41,697 nt of DNA from an uncultured Methylibium sp. (GTDB lineage Bacteria; Pseudomonadota; Gammaproteobacteria; Burkholderiales; Burkholderiaceae_C): assembly GCF_902826655.1 (NCBI RefSeq), contig NZ_CADEFR010000030.1, forward strand, positions 1 to 41,697, given 5' to 3'. This document shows, piece by piece, positions 32,271 to 39,563 of the stretch (within the stretch, counting starts at the first letter, position 1; each line of letters starts with the position of its first letter). The notes under the pieces were generated by a model. That model was given only the letters and a program-made list of their open reading frames with translations. It was not told where the DNA came from and made no database searches. The position numbers and the translations under genes are program-made.

Positions 32271-34681
32271 CGCCGGCCTCGTCACCGCGCGCGCGCGGCG
32301 CGGCGGCGCTGCTGCTGTGGCTCGCCGTCATGGGCATCGCCGTGCTGGTGATCGCCCGCGGCCGCTTCGACACCGACCTCTCGGCCTTCCTGCCGGCGCG
32401 GCCCGACGCGCAGCAGCGCCTGCTGATCGAGCAGCTGCAGGACGGCGTCGCCGCGCGCACGCTGCTGGTCGGCATCGAGGGCGGCGATGCGGCGCAGCGC
32501 GCCGCCGCCTCGCGCCAGCTGGCCGCGGCGATGCGTGCGAGCGGGCGCTTCGAGCAGGTGCAGAACGGAGACCGAGGCGGCGAACGCGACGCCGCCGGCG
32601 ACGAGCTCGCGGCCAGCGCCGACTGGGTCGTCGCGCACCGCTACCAGCTCAGCCCCGCGGTCAATGCCGAGCGCTACAGCGTCGCCGGCCTGCGCGACGC
32701 GATCGACGAGACGCTGTCGCTGCTGGGCACACCGGCCGGGCAGGCGGTGAAGCCGCTGCTCGAACGCGACCCGACCGGCGAGACGCAGCGCATCGTCGAG
32801 GGCCTGATCCCGTCGAGCGCGCCGCGCAGCGAAGAGGGCGTCTGGGTCGGCCGCGGCACGCCGCGCGCGCTGCTGCTGGCGATGACCCGCGCGCCCGGCG
32901 CCGACCTCGACGCGATGCAGGCCAGCATCGCGGTCATCCGCGGCGCCTTCGAGGCGCAGACGACAGCGGACGCGCCGGCCTTGACGCTGCAGCTCAGCGG
33001 GCCGGGCGTGTTCTCGGTGCTGAGCCGCGAGCGCATCGAGCGCGAGGTCAAGCAGCTCGCCGCTGTCGGCGTGCTGGTGATGGGCGGCCTGCTGCTGCTG
33101 GCCTTTGCGTCGCTGCGTGCGCTGGGCGTCGCGATGCTGCCGGTGCTGACCGGCATCGCCTTCGGCGTGGCCGCGGTGATGCTGGCCTTCGGCAGCGTCC
33201 ACGGCATCACGCTGGCCTTCGGCAGCACGCTGATCGGCGAGGCCGTCGACTACGCGATCTACTACCTGATCCAGGCCCGGCCGCGGTCGGCCGCCGACCC
33301 TGCCGGGAGCGGCTGGCGCCACTGGCGCGACGACAACTGGCCCACCGTGCGGCTGGGCCTGCTGACCTCGGTGTGCGGCTTCGCGGCGCTGCTGTTCTCG
33401 GGTTTCCCGGGTCTGGCGCAGCTGGGCGCGTTCTCGGTGGCCGGGCTGTGCGGCGCAGCGCTGGCGACGCGCTGGCTGCTGCCGCAGCTGCTGCCCGACG
33501 GCGCCGGTGCGTCCGGCCTGCGCGCATCGCTGGGCCGCATCGCCGGCCGGCCGCTGCGCGCGCTGCCGCGCTGGCGGCCGCTGTTCCTGCTGCTCGGCGT
33601 GGTCGCGGCGCTGCTGCTGGTGCTGCGCGAGGCGCCGCTGTGGCGCGGCGACCTCGGCTCGCTCAGCCCGGTGCCGCGGTCGCAGATCGAGCTCGACGAA
33701 TCGCTGCGCGCCGACCTCGGCGCCGGCGACGCGCGCACGCTGGTGGTGGCCACCGCGCCGGACCCGCAGGCCGCGCTGCGTGCCGCCGAAGCGGCGTCTG
33801 CGCGGCTCGACGCGCTGGTGGCGCAAGGCCTGCTGGCCGGCTACGAGACGCCGACGCGCATCCTGCCCAGCATTGTGACCCAGCAGGCGCGCCTGGCCAG
33901 CCTGCCCGACGCCGACCTGCTGCGCGCCCGGCTGGCCGAGGCGACCGCCGGCGGGCCGCTGAAGGCCGAGCGGCTGCAGCCCTTCATCGCCGAGGCGCAG
34001 GCGGCGCGCGGCGCCCCGCCGGTCGCGCGTGCCGACCTGCCGCCCGGTCCGCTGGCGACCGCGGTCGACGCCCAGCTGGTGCCGCGCACCGGCGGCGGCT
34101 GGTCGGTGCTCATGCCCCTGACGGCGCCGCCCGGGGCGGTGGACGGCGTCGACACGCCGCGCGTGCGCGAGGCACTGCGCGGTCTGGACGGGGTCGACGC
34201 GATCGACATCGGCGGTGCGCTGCGCGGGCTCTATGCGAACTACCTGCACGAAGCCTTCGTGCAGGCCGCGCTCGGCGCGCTGGCCGTCGTGGCGCTGCTG
34301 GCGGCCTGGCTGCGGTCGGGCCGCCGCCTGCTGGCCGTGTGCCAGCCGCTGGCGCTGGCGCTGCTGCTCACGCTCGGCGGCCTGGCGTTGTTCGACGTGG
34401 CGCTCGGCATCCTGCACCTGGTCGGGCTGCTGCTGGTCGTTGCGGTCGGCTCCAACTACGCGCTGTTCTTCGACCAGCTTGGCGGCGCCGCGTCGGCCGA
34501 CGACGACACGCTGGCCTCGCTGCTGCTGGCCAACCTCACGACGGTGGCGTCGTTCGGGCTGATCGCGCTGTCGGAGATCCCGGCGCTGTCGGCCATCGGC
34601 CGGGTGGTCGCGCCGGGCGCGCTGCTGGCGCTGCTGCTGTCGGCGGCGTTCGCCTCGACCCCTCGCCCGGGTATGCGCTGA
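32267..34681 (+). CDS. MMPL/RND-family exporter (ApeN-like)
   Basis: The 804-aa protein is an RND-superfamily exporter with the normal duplicated plan: a first membrane helix (about 12-30), a periplasmic domain (about 35-245), five helices (about 250-420), a helix at about 440-460, a second periplasmic domain (about 460-660), and a closing five-helix group (about 665-800). Markers are 'LPARPDAQQRLLIEQLQDG' and 'GITLAFGSTLIGEAVDYAIY', and 'VAVGSNYALFFDQLGG', the fourth-helix motifs with Asp used in proton relay. It likely exports the polyene-lipid across the inner membrane with the LolA-like carrier. The start is GTG, overlapping the LolA stop. The polyene cluster is broken after it by an 81-base gap. 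Confidence 0.93.
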   Translation: MTPASSPRARGAAALLLWLAVMGIAVLVIARGRFDTDLSAFLPARPDAQQRLLIEQLQDGVAARTLLVGIEGGDAAQRAAASRQLAAAMRASGRFEQVQNGDRGGERDAAGDELAASADWVVAHRYQLSPAVNAERYSVAGLRDAIDETLSLLGTPAGQAVKPLLERDPTGETQRIVEGLIPSSAPRSEEGVWVGRGTPRALLLAMTRAPGADLDAMQASIAVIRGAFEAQTTADAPALTLQLSGPGVFSVLSRERIEREVKQLAAVGVLVMGGLLLLAFASLRALGVAMLPVLTGIAFGVAAVMLAFGSVHGITLAFGSTLIGEAVDYAIYYLIQARPRSAADPAGSGWRHWRDDNWPTVRLGLLTSVCGFAALLFSGFPGLAQLGAFSVAGLCGAALATRWLLPQLLPDGAGASGLRASLGRIAGRPLRALPRWRPLFLLLGVVAALLLVLREAPLWRGDLGSLSPVPRSQIELDESLRADLGAGDARTLVVATAPDPQAALRAAEAASARLDALVAQGLLAGYETPTRILPSIVTQQARLASLPDADLLRARLAEATAGGPLKAERLQPFIAEAQAARGAPPVARADLPPGPLATAVDAQLVPRTGGGWSVLMPLTAPPGAVDGVDTPRVREALRGLDGVDAIDIGGALRGLYANYLHEAFVQAALGALAVVALLAAWLRSGRRLLAVCQPLALALLLTLGGLALFDVALGILHLVGLLLVVAVGSNYALFFDQLGGAASADDDTLASLLLANLTTVASFGLIALSEIPALSAIGRVVAPGALLALLLSAAFASTPRPGMR

Positions 34682-34705
34682 ACGCTGCCCTTTGGGGCAT
34701 GTGGG

Positions 34706-34711
34706 AAAATT
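34706..34711 (+). promoter_or_regulatory. Candidate internal promoter element (AAAATT)
   Basis: The only sizeable gap in the cluster (34682-34762) contains the AT-rich patch GGGAAAATTCTGCC, whose AAAATT could be a -10 box, 51 bases before the deacetylase gene. It may drive the second half of the cluster. Confidence 0.35.
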
Positions 34712-34762
34712 CTGCCTGCAGTCCCCATCCCCGCGGCCCGCTGGCCGGTCCGCATCCCCCGA

Positions 34763-35602
34763 ATGTCCGTCGCCACCTCTTCCGGCAGCCCGTGGACCAT
34801 GCCGCCGCTGCTGCGTGCCAGCTTCGGCCTGCACGCGCTGGCCGCCGGCGCCGCAGTGGCCGTGCCCGACGCGGCGCCCTGGGCCCTGGGCAGCGTCGTC
34901 GCCAACCACGCGGCGCTCACCGCCGCCGGCCTGTGGCCGCGCAGCCGCTGGCTCGGCCCCAACGTCACGCAGCTGCCGGCCGGCCGTGCCGCGCGCGGCG
35001 AGATCGCGCTGACCATCGACGACGGTCCCGACCCCGAGGTCACGCCGCGCGTGCTGGACCTGCTGGACGCACAGGACGTGCGAGCCACCTTCTTCTGCAT
35101 CGCCGAACGTGCCCGCGAGCACGCGGCGCTGACGCGCGAGATCGTCGCGCGCGGCCACAGCGTGCAGAACCACAGCCTGGCGCATCGCCACAACTTCTCG
35201 CTGCTGGGGCCGCGCGGCTACGAGGCCGAGCTGTCGCGCGCCCAGCAGCTGCTGGCCGACCTGACCGGGCAGCGGCCGACCTGCTTCCGCGCGCCGGCCG
35301 GCCTGCGCAATCCCTTCCTCGACCCGGTGCTGCATCGCCTCGGCCTGCACCTGGTCAGCTGGACGCGGCGCGGCTTCGACACGCGCGAGCGCAGCGCCGA
35401 CCGCGTCCTCGCGCGCCTCACACAGCGGCTCGCGGGCGGCGACATCCTGCTGCTGCACGACGGCCACGCCGCACGCGCGGCCAGCGGCCGCCCGGTGCTG
35501 CTGGACGTGCTGCCGCTCCTGCTGGCGCAGGCCCGCGCCGCCGGGCTGCACTGGGTGACGCTGGCCGAGGCCTTGCCGCCGCGCGGCACCGCATCCGCAT
35601 GA
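34763..35602 (+). CDS. Polysaccharide deacetylase (NodB) family protein
   Basis: The 279-aa protein has a hydrophobic N-terminus (about 20-55, perhaps two membrane segments) and a NodB domain (about 78-270). The catalytic metal site is visible as IALTIDDGPDPEVTP (Asp86/Asp87) and NHSLAHRH (His137, His141), then 'CFRAPAGLRNP' and the final 'GDILLLHDGHAA'. Such enzymes remove N- or O-acyl groups from glycans. Its place in a polyene cluster suggests it deacylates a sugar or lipid on the final product, but this is inference. It has its own upstream gap and possible promoter, then overlaps the methyltransferase start (ATGA). Confidence 0.93.
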   Translation: MSVATSSGSPWTMPPLLRASFGLHALAAGAAVAVPDAAPWALGSVVANHAALTAAGLWPRSRWLGPNVTQLPAGRAARGEIALTIDDGPDPEVTPRVLDLLDAQDVRATFFCIAERAREHAALTREIVARGHSVQNHSLAHRHNFSLLGPRGYEAELSRAQQLLADLTGQRPTCFRAPAGLRNPFLDPVLHRLGLHLVSWTRRGFDTRERSADRVLARLTQRLAGGDILLLHDGHAARAASGRPVLLDVLPLLLAQARAAGLHWVTLAEALPPRGTASA

Positions 35603-36405
35603 ACGGACCCGACTTCACCCGGCTCGCGCCGGCCGCTGCCACCGCCACCGCCGCGGTCGACGAGGACAGCGCCTGGCACCACCTGCGCGACGCCGCGGCC
35701 GAGCCCTACCGCAGCGCCGGTCGCTTTGCCTGGCACTTCGCGCGCGGCAAGCTGGGCCGCGACCCGGTGTTCCGTGCGCTGGTCGAGCGCGGCGACCTGT
35801 CGCAGCAGGCCCGCGTGCTGGACATCGGCTGCGGACAGGGGCTGCTGGCCAGCCTGCTGGCGGCCGCCAGTGCGCAGCAGGCCGGCGGGCGCTGGCCGAT
35901 GTCCTGGCCGATGGCACCGGGTGCGGTGCACTACACCGGCATCGAGCTGATGCCGCGCGACATCGCCCGCGCGCAGTCGTCGCTGCGGGGGCTGCAGCCG
36001 CTGCCGCAGTTCGCCTGCGCCGACATGCGCGAGGCCGCGCTGCCGCCGTGCGACGCGGTCGTGATCCTGGACGTGCTGCACTACGTCGACCACGCCAGCC
36101 AGGAGAACGTGCTCGGCCGCGTCCGCGAGGCCCTGCGCGCCGGCGGGTCGGCGCGCGCGCGCCTGCTGCTGCGCGTCGGCGACGCCGCCGATCGCCGCGG
36201 CTACGCCGTCAGCCAGTGGGTCGATCGCTGGGTCACGCGCGTGCGCGGCCATGGCGTCGCGCCGACCTGGGGCCGGCGGCTCGACGACTGGATCGCCCTG
36301 CTGGTGCGCCTGGGCTTCGCGGTCCAGACGCTGCCGATGAGCCGCGGCACGCCGTTCGCGAACGTGCTGCTGGTGGCGGAGTTGCGGGACGGGGTGGCGT
36401 CGTGA
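35599..36405 (+). CDS. SAM-dependent methyltransferase
   Basis: The 268-aa protein is a class I methyltransferase. The AdoMet-binding motif I is ARVLDIGCGQGLLASLL (71-87); 'YTGIELMPRDIARAQ' holds the acidic residue that binds the ribose, 'ADMREAALPPCDAVVILDVL' is motif II/III, and 'VREALRAGGSARARLLLRV' follows. Some aryl polyenes are methylated on the ring oxygen or carbon; this enzyme is the likely candidate. An insertion at about 93-110 (PMSWPMAPGAVHY) is unusual in length but not diagnostic. It begins in a four-base overlap with the deacetylase gene and ends in one with the synthase. Confidence 0.92.
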   Translation: MNGPDFTRLAPAAATATAAVDEDSAWHHLRDAAAEPYRSAGRFAWHFARGKLGRDPVFRALVERGDLSQQARVLDIGCGQGLLASLLAAASAQQAGGRWPMSWPMAPGAVHYTGIELMPRDIARAQSSLRGLQPLPQFACADMREAALPPCDAVVILDVLHYVDHASQENVLGRVREALRAGGSARARLLLRVGDAADRRGYAVSQWVDRWVTRVRGHGVAPTWGRRLDDWIALLVRLGFAVQTLPMSRGTPFANVLLVAELRDGVAS

Positions 36406-37586
36406 AGCCGCTCGCTGTCAGTGACTACACCGTGGTCTCGGCGCTCGGGGCGGGGCGCGATGCGACCGTCAGTGCGCTGCGCGAGGGCCGCAGCGGCCTC
36501 GCGCGCAAGCCCTTCGAGACCGTCGCGCTCGACACCTGGATCGGCGAGGTCGACGGCGTCGACGGGCAGCGGCTGCCGCCGGCACTGGCCGAGTTCGACT
36601 GCCGCAACAACCGGCTCGCGCTGCTGGGCCTGCAGGCCGACGGCTTCGCGGCCAGCGTGGCGGTCGCGCGTGAGCGCCTGGGCCCGCAGCGCATCGGCGT
36701 CTTCGTCGGCACCAGCACCTCGGGCATCCTGCAGACCGAGCTGGCCTACCGCCGCCGCGACCCGGCGACCGGCGCGCTGCCGGCCGACTTCCGCTACGCG
36801 CAGACCCACAACACCGGGTCGGTCGCGGCCTTCGTGCGCCAGGCGCTCGACTTGCGCGGCCCGGCCGTCGTCGTGTCGACCGCCTGCTCGTCCAGCGCCA
36901 AGGTCTTCGGCAATGCGGCGCGGATGATCGCGCTGGGCCTGATCGACGCGGCCGTGGTCGGCGGCGTCGACAGCCTGTGCCTCACCACGCTCTACGGCTT
37001 CAACTCGCTCGAGCTGCTGTCGCCCGACATCTGCCGGCCCTGGGATGCCGCACGGCGCGGCCTCTCGCTGGGCGAGGCCGCGGCCTTCGCGCTGCTGGAG
37101 CGCGACGCGACGCGGCCGCGCGCCTGGCTGCGCGGCGTCGGCGAAAGCAGCGACGGCCACCACATGAGCAGCCCGCACCCCGAAGGCGCCGGCGCCGCCG
37201 AGGCGATGCGCGGCGCGCTGGCCGATGCGGGCGTCGGCCCCGAGGCCATCGACTACCTCAACCTGCACGGCACCGCCACGCCGAACAACGACGCCGCGGA
37301 AGACCTGGCGGTGCAGGCCGTGTTCGGCGAACGCCTGCCCTGCAGCTCGACCAAGGGCGCGACCGGCCACACGCTGGGCGCGGCCGGCGGCGTCGAGGCG
37401 GCGATCGCGATGCTGGCGCTGGAACACGGCTTCATGCCCGGCGGCCTGAACCGCCAGCAGCCCGACGACGCATTGCGCAGCCGCTATCTCGACGCAGGCC
37501 GCGAGGCGCCGCTGGCGATGGTGGCCAGCAACTCCTTCGGCTTCGGCGGTTCCAACGCCTGCCTCGTGTTCGGGGTGGCGCCGTGA
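36402..37586 (+). CDS. Beta-ketoacyl synthase (full ketosynthase of the cluster)
   Basis: The 394-aa protein is a FabF-like ketosynthase with an intact catalytic triad: Cys162 in VVVSTACSSSAKVF, His289 in LNLHGTATPNNDAAED, and His323 in STKGATGHTLGAAGG with Lys318. It condenses malonyl units with the carrier-bound chain. It corresponds to the ApeO-type synthase. The shorter, half-length synthase gene follows directly, which suggests a heterodimer of synthase and chain-length factor. The start is GTG, overlapping the methyltransferase stop (GTGA); its own stop overlaps the next GTG. Confidence 0.95.
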   Translation: MKPLAVSDYTVVSALGAGRDATVSALREGRSGLARKPFETVALDTWIGEVDGVDGQRLPPALAEFDCRNNRLALLGLQADGFAASVAVARERLGPQRIGVFVGTSTSGILQTELAYRRRDPATGALPADFRYAQTHNTGSVAAFVRQALDLRGPAVVVSTACSSSAKVFGNAARMIALGLIDAAVVGGVDSLCLTTLYGFNSLELLSPDICRPWDAARRGLSLGEAAAFALLERDATRPRAWLRGVGESSDGHHMSSPHPEGAGAAEAMRGALADAGVGPEAIDYLNLHGTATPNNDAAEDLAVQAVFGERLPCSSTKGATGHTLGAAGGVEAAIAMLALEHGFMPGGLNRQQPDDALRSRYLDAGREAPLAMVASNSFGFGGSNACLVFGVAP

Positions 37587-38365
37587 TCGCGGTCAGCGTC
37601 GCGGGCATCGGGCTGCTGGGGCCTGGCCTGCCCGACTGGGCGTCGGGCCGGGCCTTGCTGAGCGAACCGGCGGACTGGCGCTTCACGCCGACCGCGCTGC
37701 CGTCGCCGATGCGGCTGCCGCCGGCCGAGCGCCGCCGCGCCGGCGCGATCGTGAAGGTGTCGCTCGCGGTGGCCGACCAGGCCTGCGCCCAGGCCGGCGT
37801 CGATCCGGCCCGGCTGGCGACGGTGTTCACCGCGTCCAGCGGCGACGCCGGCAACTGCCACGCGCTGTGCGAGTCGCTGGCGACGCCGGAGCGCGCCGTG
37901 TCGCCGACGCGCTTCACCAACTCGGTCCACAACGCCGCGGCCGGCTACTGGCACATCGCGACCGTGAGTCGCGCCCCGTCGACCAGCCTGTGCGCGCACG
38001 ACGCCAGCTTTGGGGCCGGCCTGCTGGAAGCCGCCGCGCAATGCGTCGCGCAGGCGCGCCCGGTGCTGCTGGTGGCGGCCGACGTGCCCTATCCCGAGCC
38101 GCTGCACAGCGCGCGGCCGCTGCCCGATGTCTTCGGCGTGGCCTTGCTGCTGACGCCGGCTTCGGACGCGGCGCCTCGACTGCGCATCAGCCTGGCCGAG
38201 GCCGCGCCCGGCACCTGCGGCCACGACGGGCTGGATGCGCTGATGCGCCAGGTGCCTGCCGCGCGCAGCCTGCCGCTGCTGCAGGCGCTGGCGCGTGGGG
38301 CGTCGACCCGGCGGGTGATCGACTACCTCGATCCGCTGGGGCTGGCGGTGGAGCTGCAAGCGTGA
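37583..38365 (+). CDS. Half-length ketosynthase-like protein (chain-length-factor type)
   Basis: The 260-aa protein matches PF13723 (N-terminal ketosynthase-like), present in aryl-polyene clusters as ApeC. The N-terminal half of a thiolase fold is visible (VAGIGLLGPGLPDWASGRAL, 'TSLCAHDASFGAGLLEAAAQ'), and the C-terminal catalytic half with the two histidines of an active synthase is missing. A cysteine (137) occurs at the position of the nucleophile, but without the histidines it is unlikely to condense on its own. In related systems it pairs with the full synthase and sets chain length. Linked by GTGA overlaps to both neighbours. Confidence 0.92.
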   Translation: MIAVSVAGIGLLGPGLPDWASGRALLSEPADWRFTPTALPSPMRLPPAERRRAGAIVKVSLAVADQACAQAGVDPARLATVFTASSGDAGNCHALCESLATPERAVSPTRFTNSVHNAAAGYWHIATVSRAPSTSLCAHDASFGAGLLEAAAQCVAQARPVLLVAADVPYPEPLHSARPLPDVFGVALLLTPASDAAPRLRISLAEAAPGTCGHDGLDALMRQVPAARSLPLLQALARGASTRRVIDYLDPLGLAVELQA

Positions 38366-38832
38366 GCAGTCCGGCCGTTCTTGATCGTGCCGGCATCGCT
38401 GCACGCATCCCGCATCACGGCCGCATGTGCCTGCTCGACCGCCTGGTCGGCTGGACGCCCGAGCGCATCGAGTGCCGCGCCCGCAACCACCGCGACGCCG
38501 ATCACCCGCTGCGCAGCGCCTCCGGGCTGCTGGCGCCCTGCGCGATCGAGTACGCGGCGCAGGCGATGGCGCTGCACGGTGGCCTGCTGGCGCCGCCGGC
38601 CGCGGGTGCGCGGCCCGGCTATCTGGCCAGCGTGCGCGGCGTGCGCCTCGCGGTCGCGCGGCTCGACGACATCGACGGCGAGCTGCAGGTCCGCGCCGAG
38701 CGTCTGGCCGGCGATGCGAACCAGGTGCTGTACGGCTTTGTCGTTGCGGACGAAGGCGGCCGCACGCTGGTCGAGGGGCGCGCCACGGTCGTGCTGAACA
38801 CGCCGCTGCCGCTGGAGGTGGCCACTCCATGA
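38362..38832 (+). CDS. ApeP-like 3-hydroxyacyl-ACP dehydratase
   Basis: The 156-aa protein is a hotdog dehydratase of the ApeP type. The motif IPHHGRMCLLDRLVGW (16-31) carries the catalytic His of the family, and the partner Glu is in LAPCAIEYAAQAMALHG, equivalent to the FabA/FabZ acidic residue. It probably dehydrates each 3-hydroxyacyl intermediate to the trans double bonds of the polyene. It differs from the smaller FabZ-like gene at 30393; the two may act at different chain lengths (inference). It overlaps both neighbours by four bases (GTGA and ATGA). Confidence 0.92.
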   Translation: MSSPAVLDRAGIAARIPHHGRMCLLDRLVGWTPERIECRARNHRDADHPLRSASGLLAPCAIEYAAQAMALHGGLLAPPAAGARPGYLASVRGVRLAVARLDDIDGELQVRAERLAGDANQVLYGFVVADEGGRTLVEGRATVVLNTPLPLEVATP

Positions 38833-39563
38833 GCAAGCCGCCGCGCCGGGCCCTCGTCACCGGCGCCAGCGGTGCGCTCGGCAGCGCGATCGCGCGGCGC
38901 CTGGCGGCCGACGGCTTCGCGCTCGTCCTGCATGCCAGCTCGCGGCCCGAGGCCGTGCAGGCGCTGGCGGCGGAGATCGCCGCGGCCGGCGGCCGCGCCG
39001 AGACCTGCGTCTTCGACGTCGCCGACGCGGACGCCGCCCGCGCGGCCTGCGAAGCGCTGCTGCTCGCAGGCCCGGTGCAGGTCATCGTCAACAACGCCGG
39101 CGTGCACGACGACGCCGTCTTCCCCGGCATGCGTGCGGCGCAGTGGCACCGCGTGATCGACGTGTCGCTGCACGGCTTCTTCCACGTGACCCAGCCGCTG
39201 CTGCTGCCGATGCTGCGCACGCGCTGGGGCCGCATCGTCAACGTCTCGTCGGTCGCGGCGCGCACCGGCAACCGCGGGCAGACCAACTACGGCGCTGCCA
39301 AGGGCGCGCTGGAGGCCGCGACGCGCTCGCTGGCGCTGGAAGTGGCGAGCCGCGGCGTCACCGTCAACGCGGTGGCGCCGGGCATCATCGCCTCGCCGAT
39401 GGCCGACGCGGTGTTCGACGCGCAGACCATCGCCCGGCTGGTGCCGCTGGGCCGTGCGGGCCGGGCGGAAGAAGTGGCCGACCTCGTCGGCTTCCTGGCT
39501 GGCGATGCCGCGGCCTACATCACCGGCCAGGTGCTGCCGATCAACGGCGGCATGACGCCATGA
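38829..39563 (+). CDS. FabG-like 3-ketoacyl-ACP reductase (ApeQ-like)
   Basis: The 244-aa short-chain dehydrogenase has the NAD(P) glycine motif TGASGALGSA (11-20), the NNAG motif (IVNNAGVHDD), and the catalytic Ser141, Tyr154 and Lys158 in NVSSVAARTGNRGQTNYGAAK read in parts. It reduces the 3-keto group after each condensation. Its length and motifs are those of FabG (about 245). In aryl-polyene clusters this is ApeQ. It is the last biosynthetic gene of the cluster and overlaps the antiporter gene by four bases (ATGA). Confidence 0.95.
   Translation: MSKPPRRALVTGASGALGSAIARRLAADGFALVLHASSRPEAVQALAAEIAAAGGRAETCVFDVADADAARAACEALLLAGPVQVIVNNAGVHDDAVFPGMRAAQWHRVIDVSLHGFFHVTQPLLLPMLRTRWGRIVNVSSVAARTGNRGQTNYGAAKGALEAATRSLALEVASRGVTVNAVAPGIIASPMADAVFDAQTIARLVPLGRAGRAEEVADLVGFLAGDAAAYITGQVLPINGGMTP

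Noticed and set aside
32282-35551. Open frame of 1089 codons on the minus strand opposite the exporter and deacetylase
   Set aside because: It is a GC-driven shadow: rich in Arg, Gln and His without domains, and the plus strand has clear RND and NodB motifs.
32317-35598. Long plus-strand frame running into the methyltransferase gene
   Set aside because: Only the part from 35599 has a real protein (AdoMet motif); the earlier part is out of frame with the exporter and of shadow composition.
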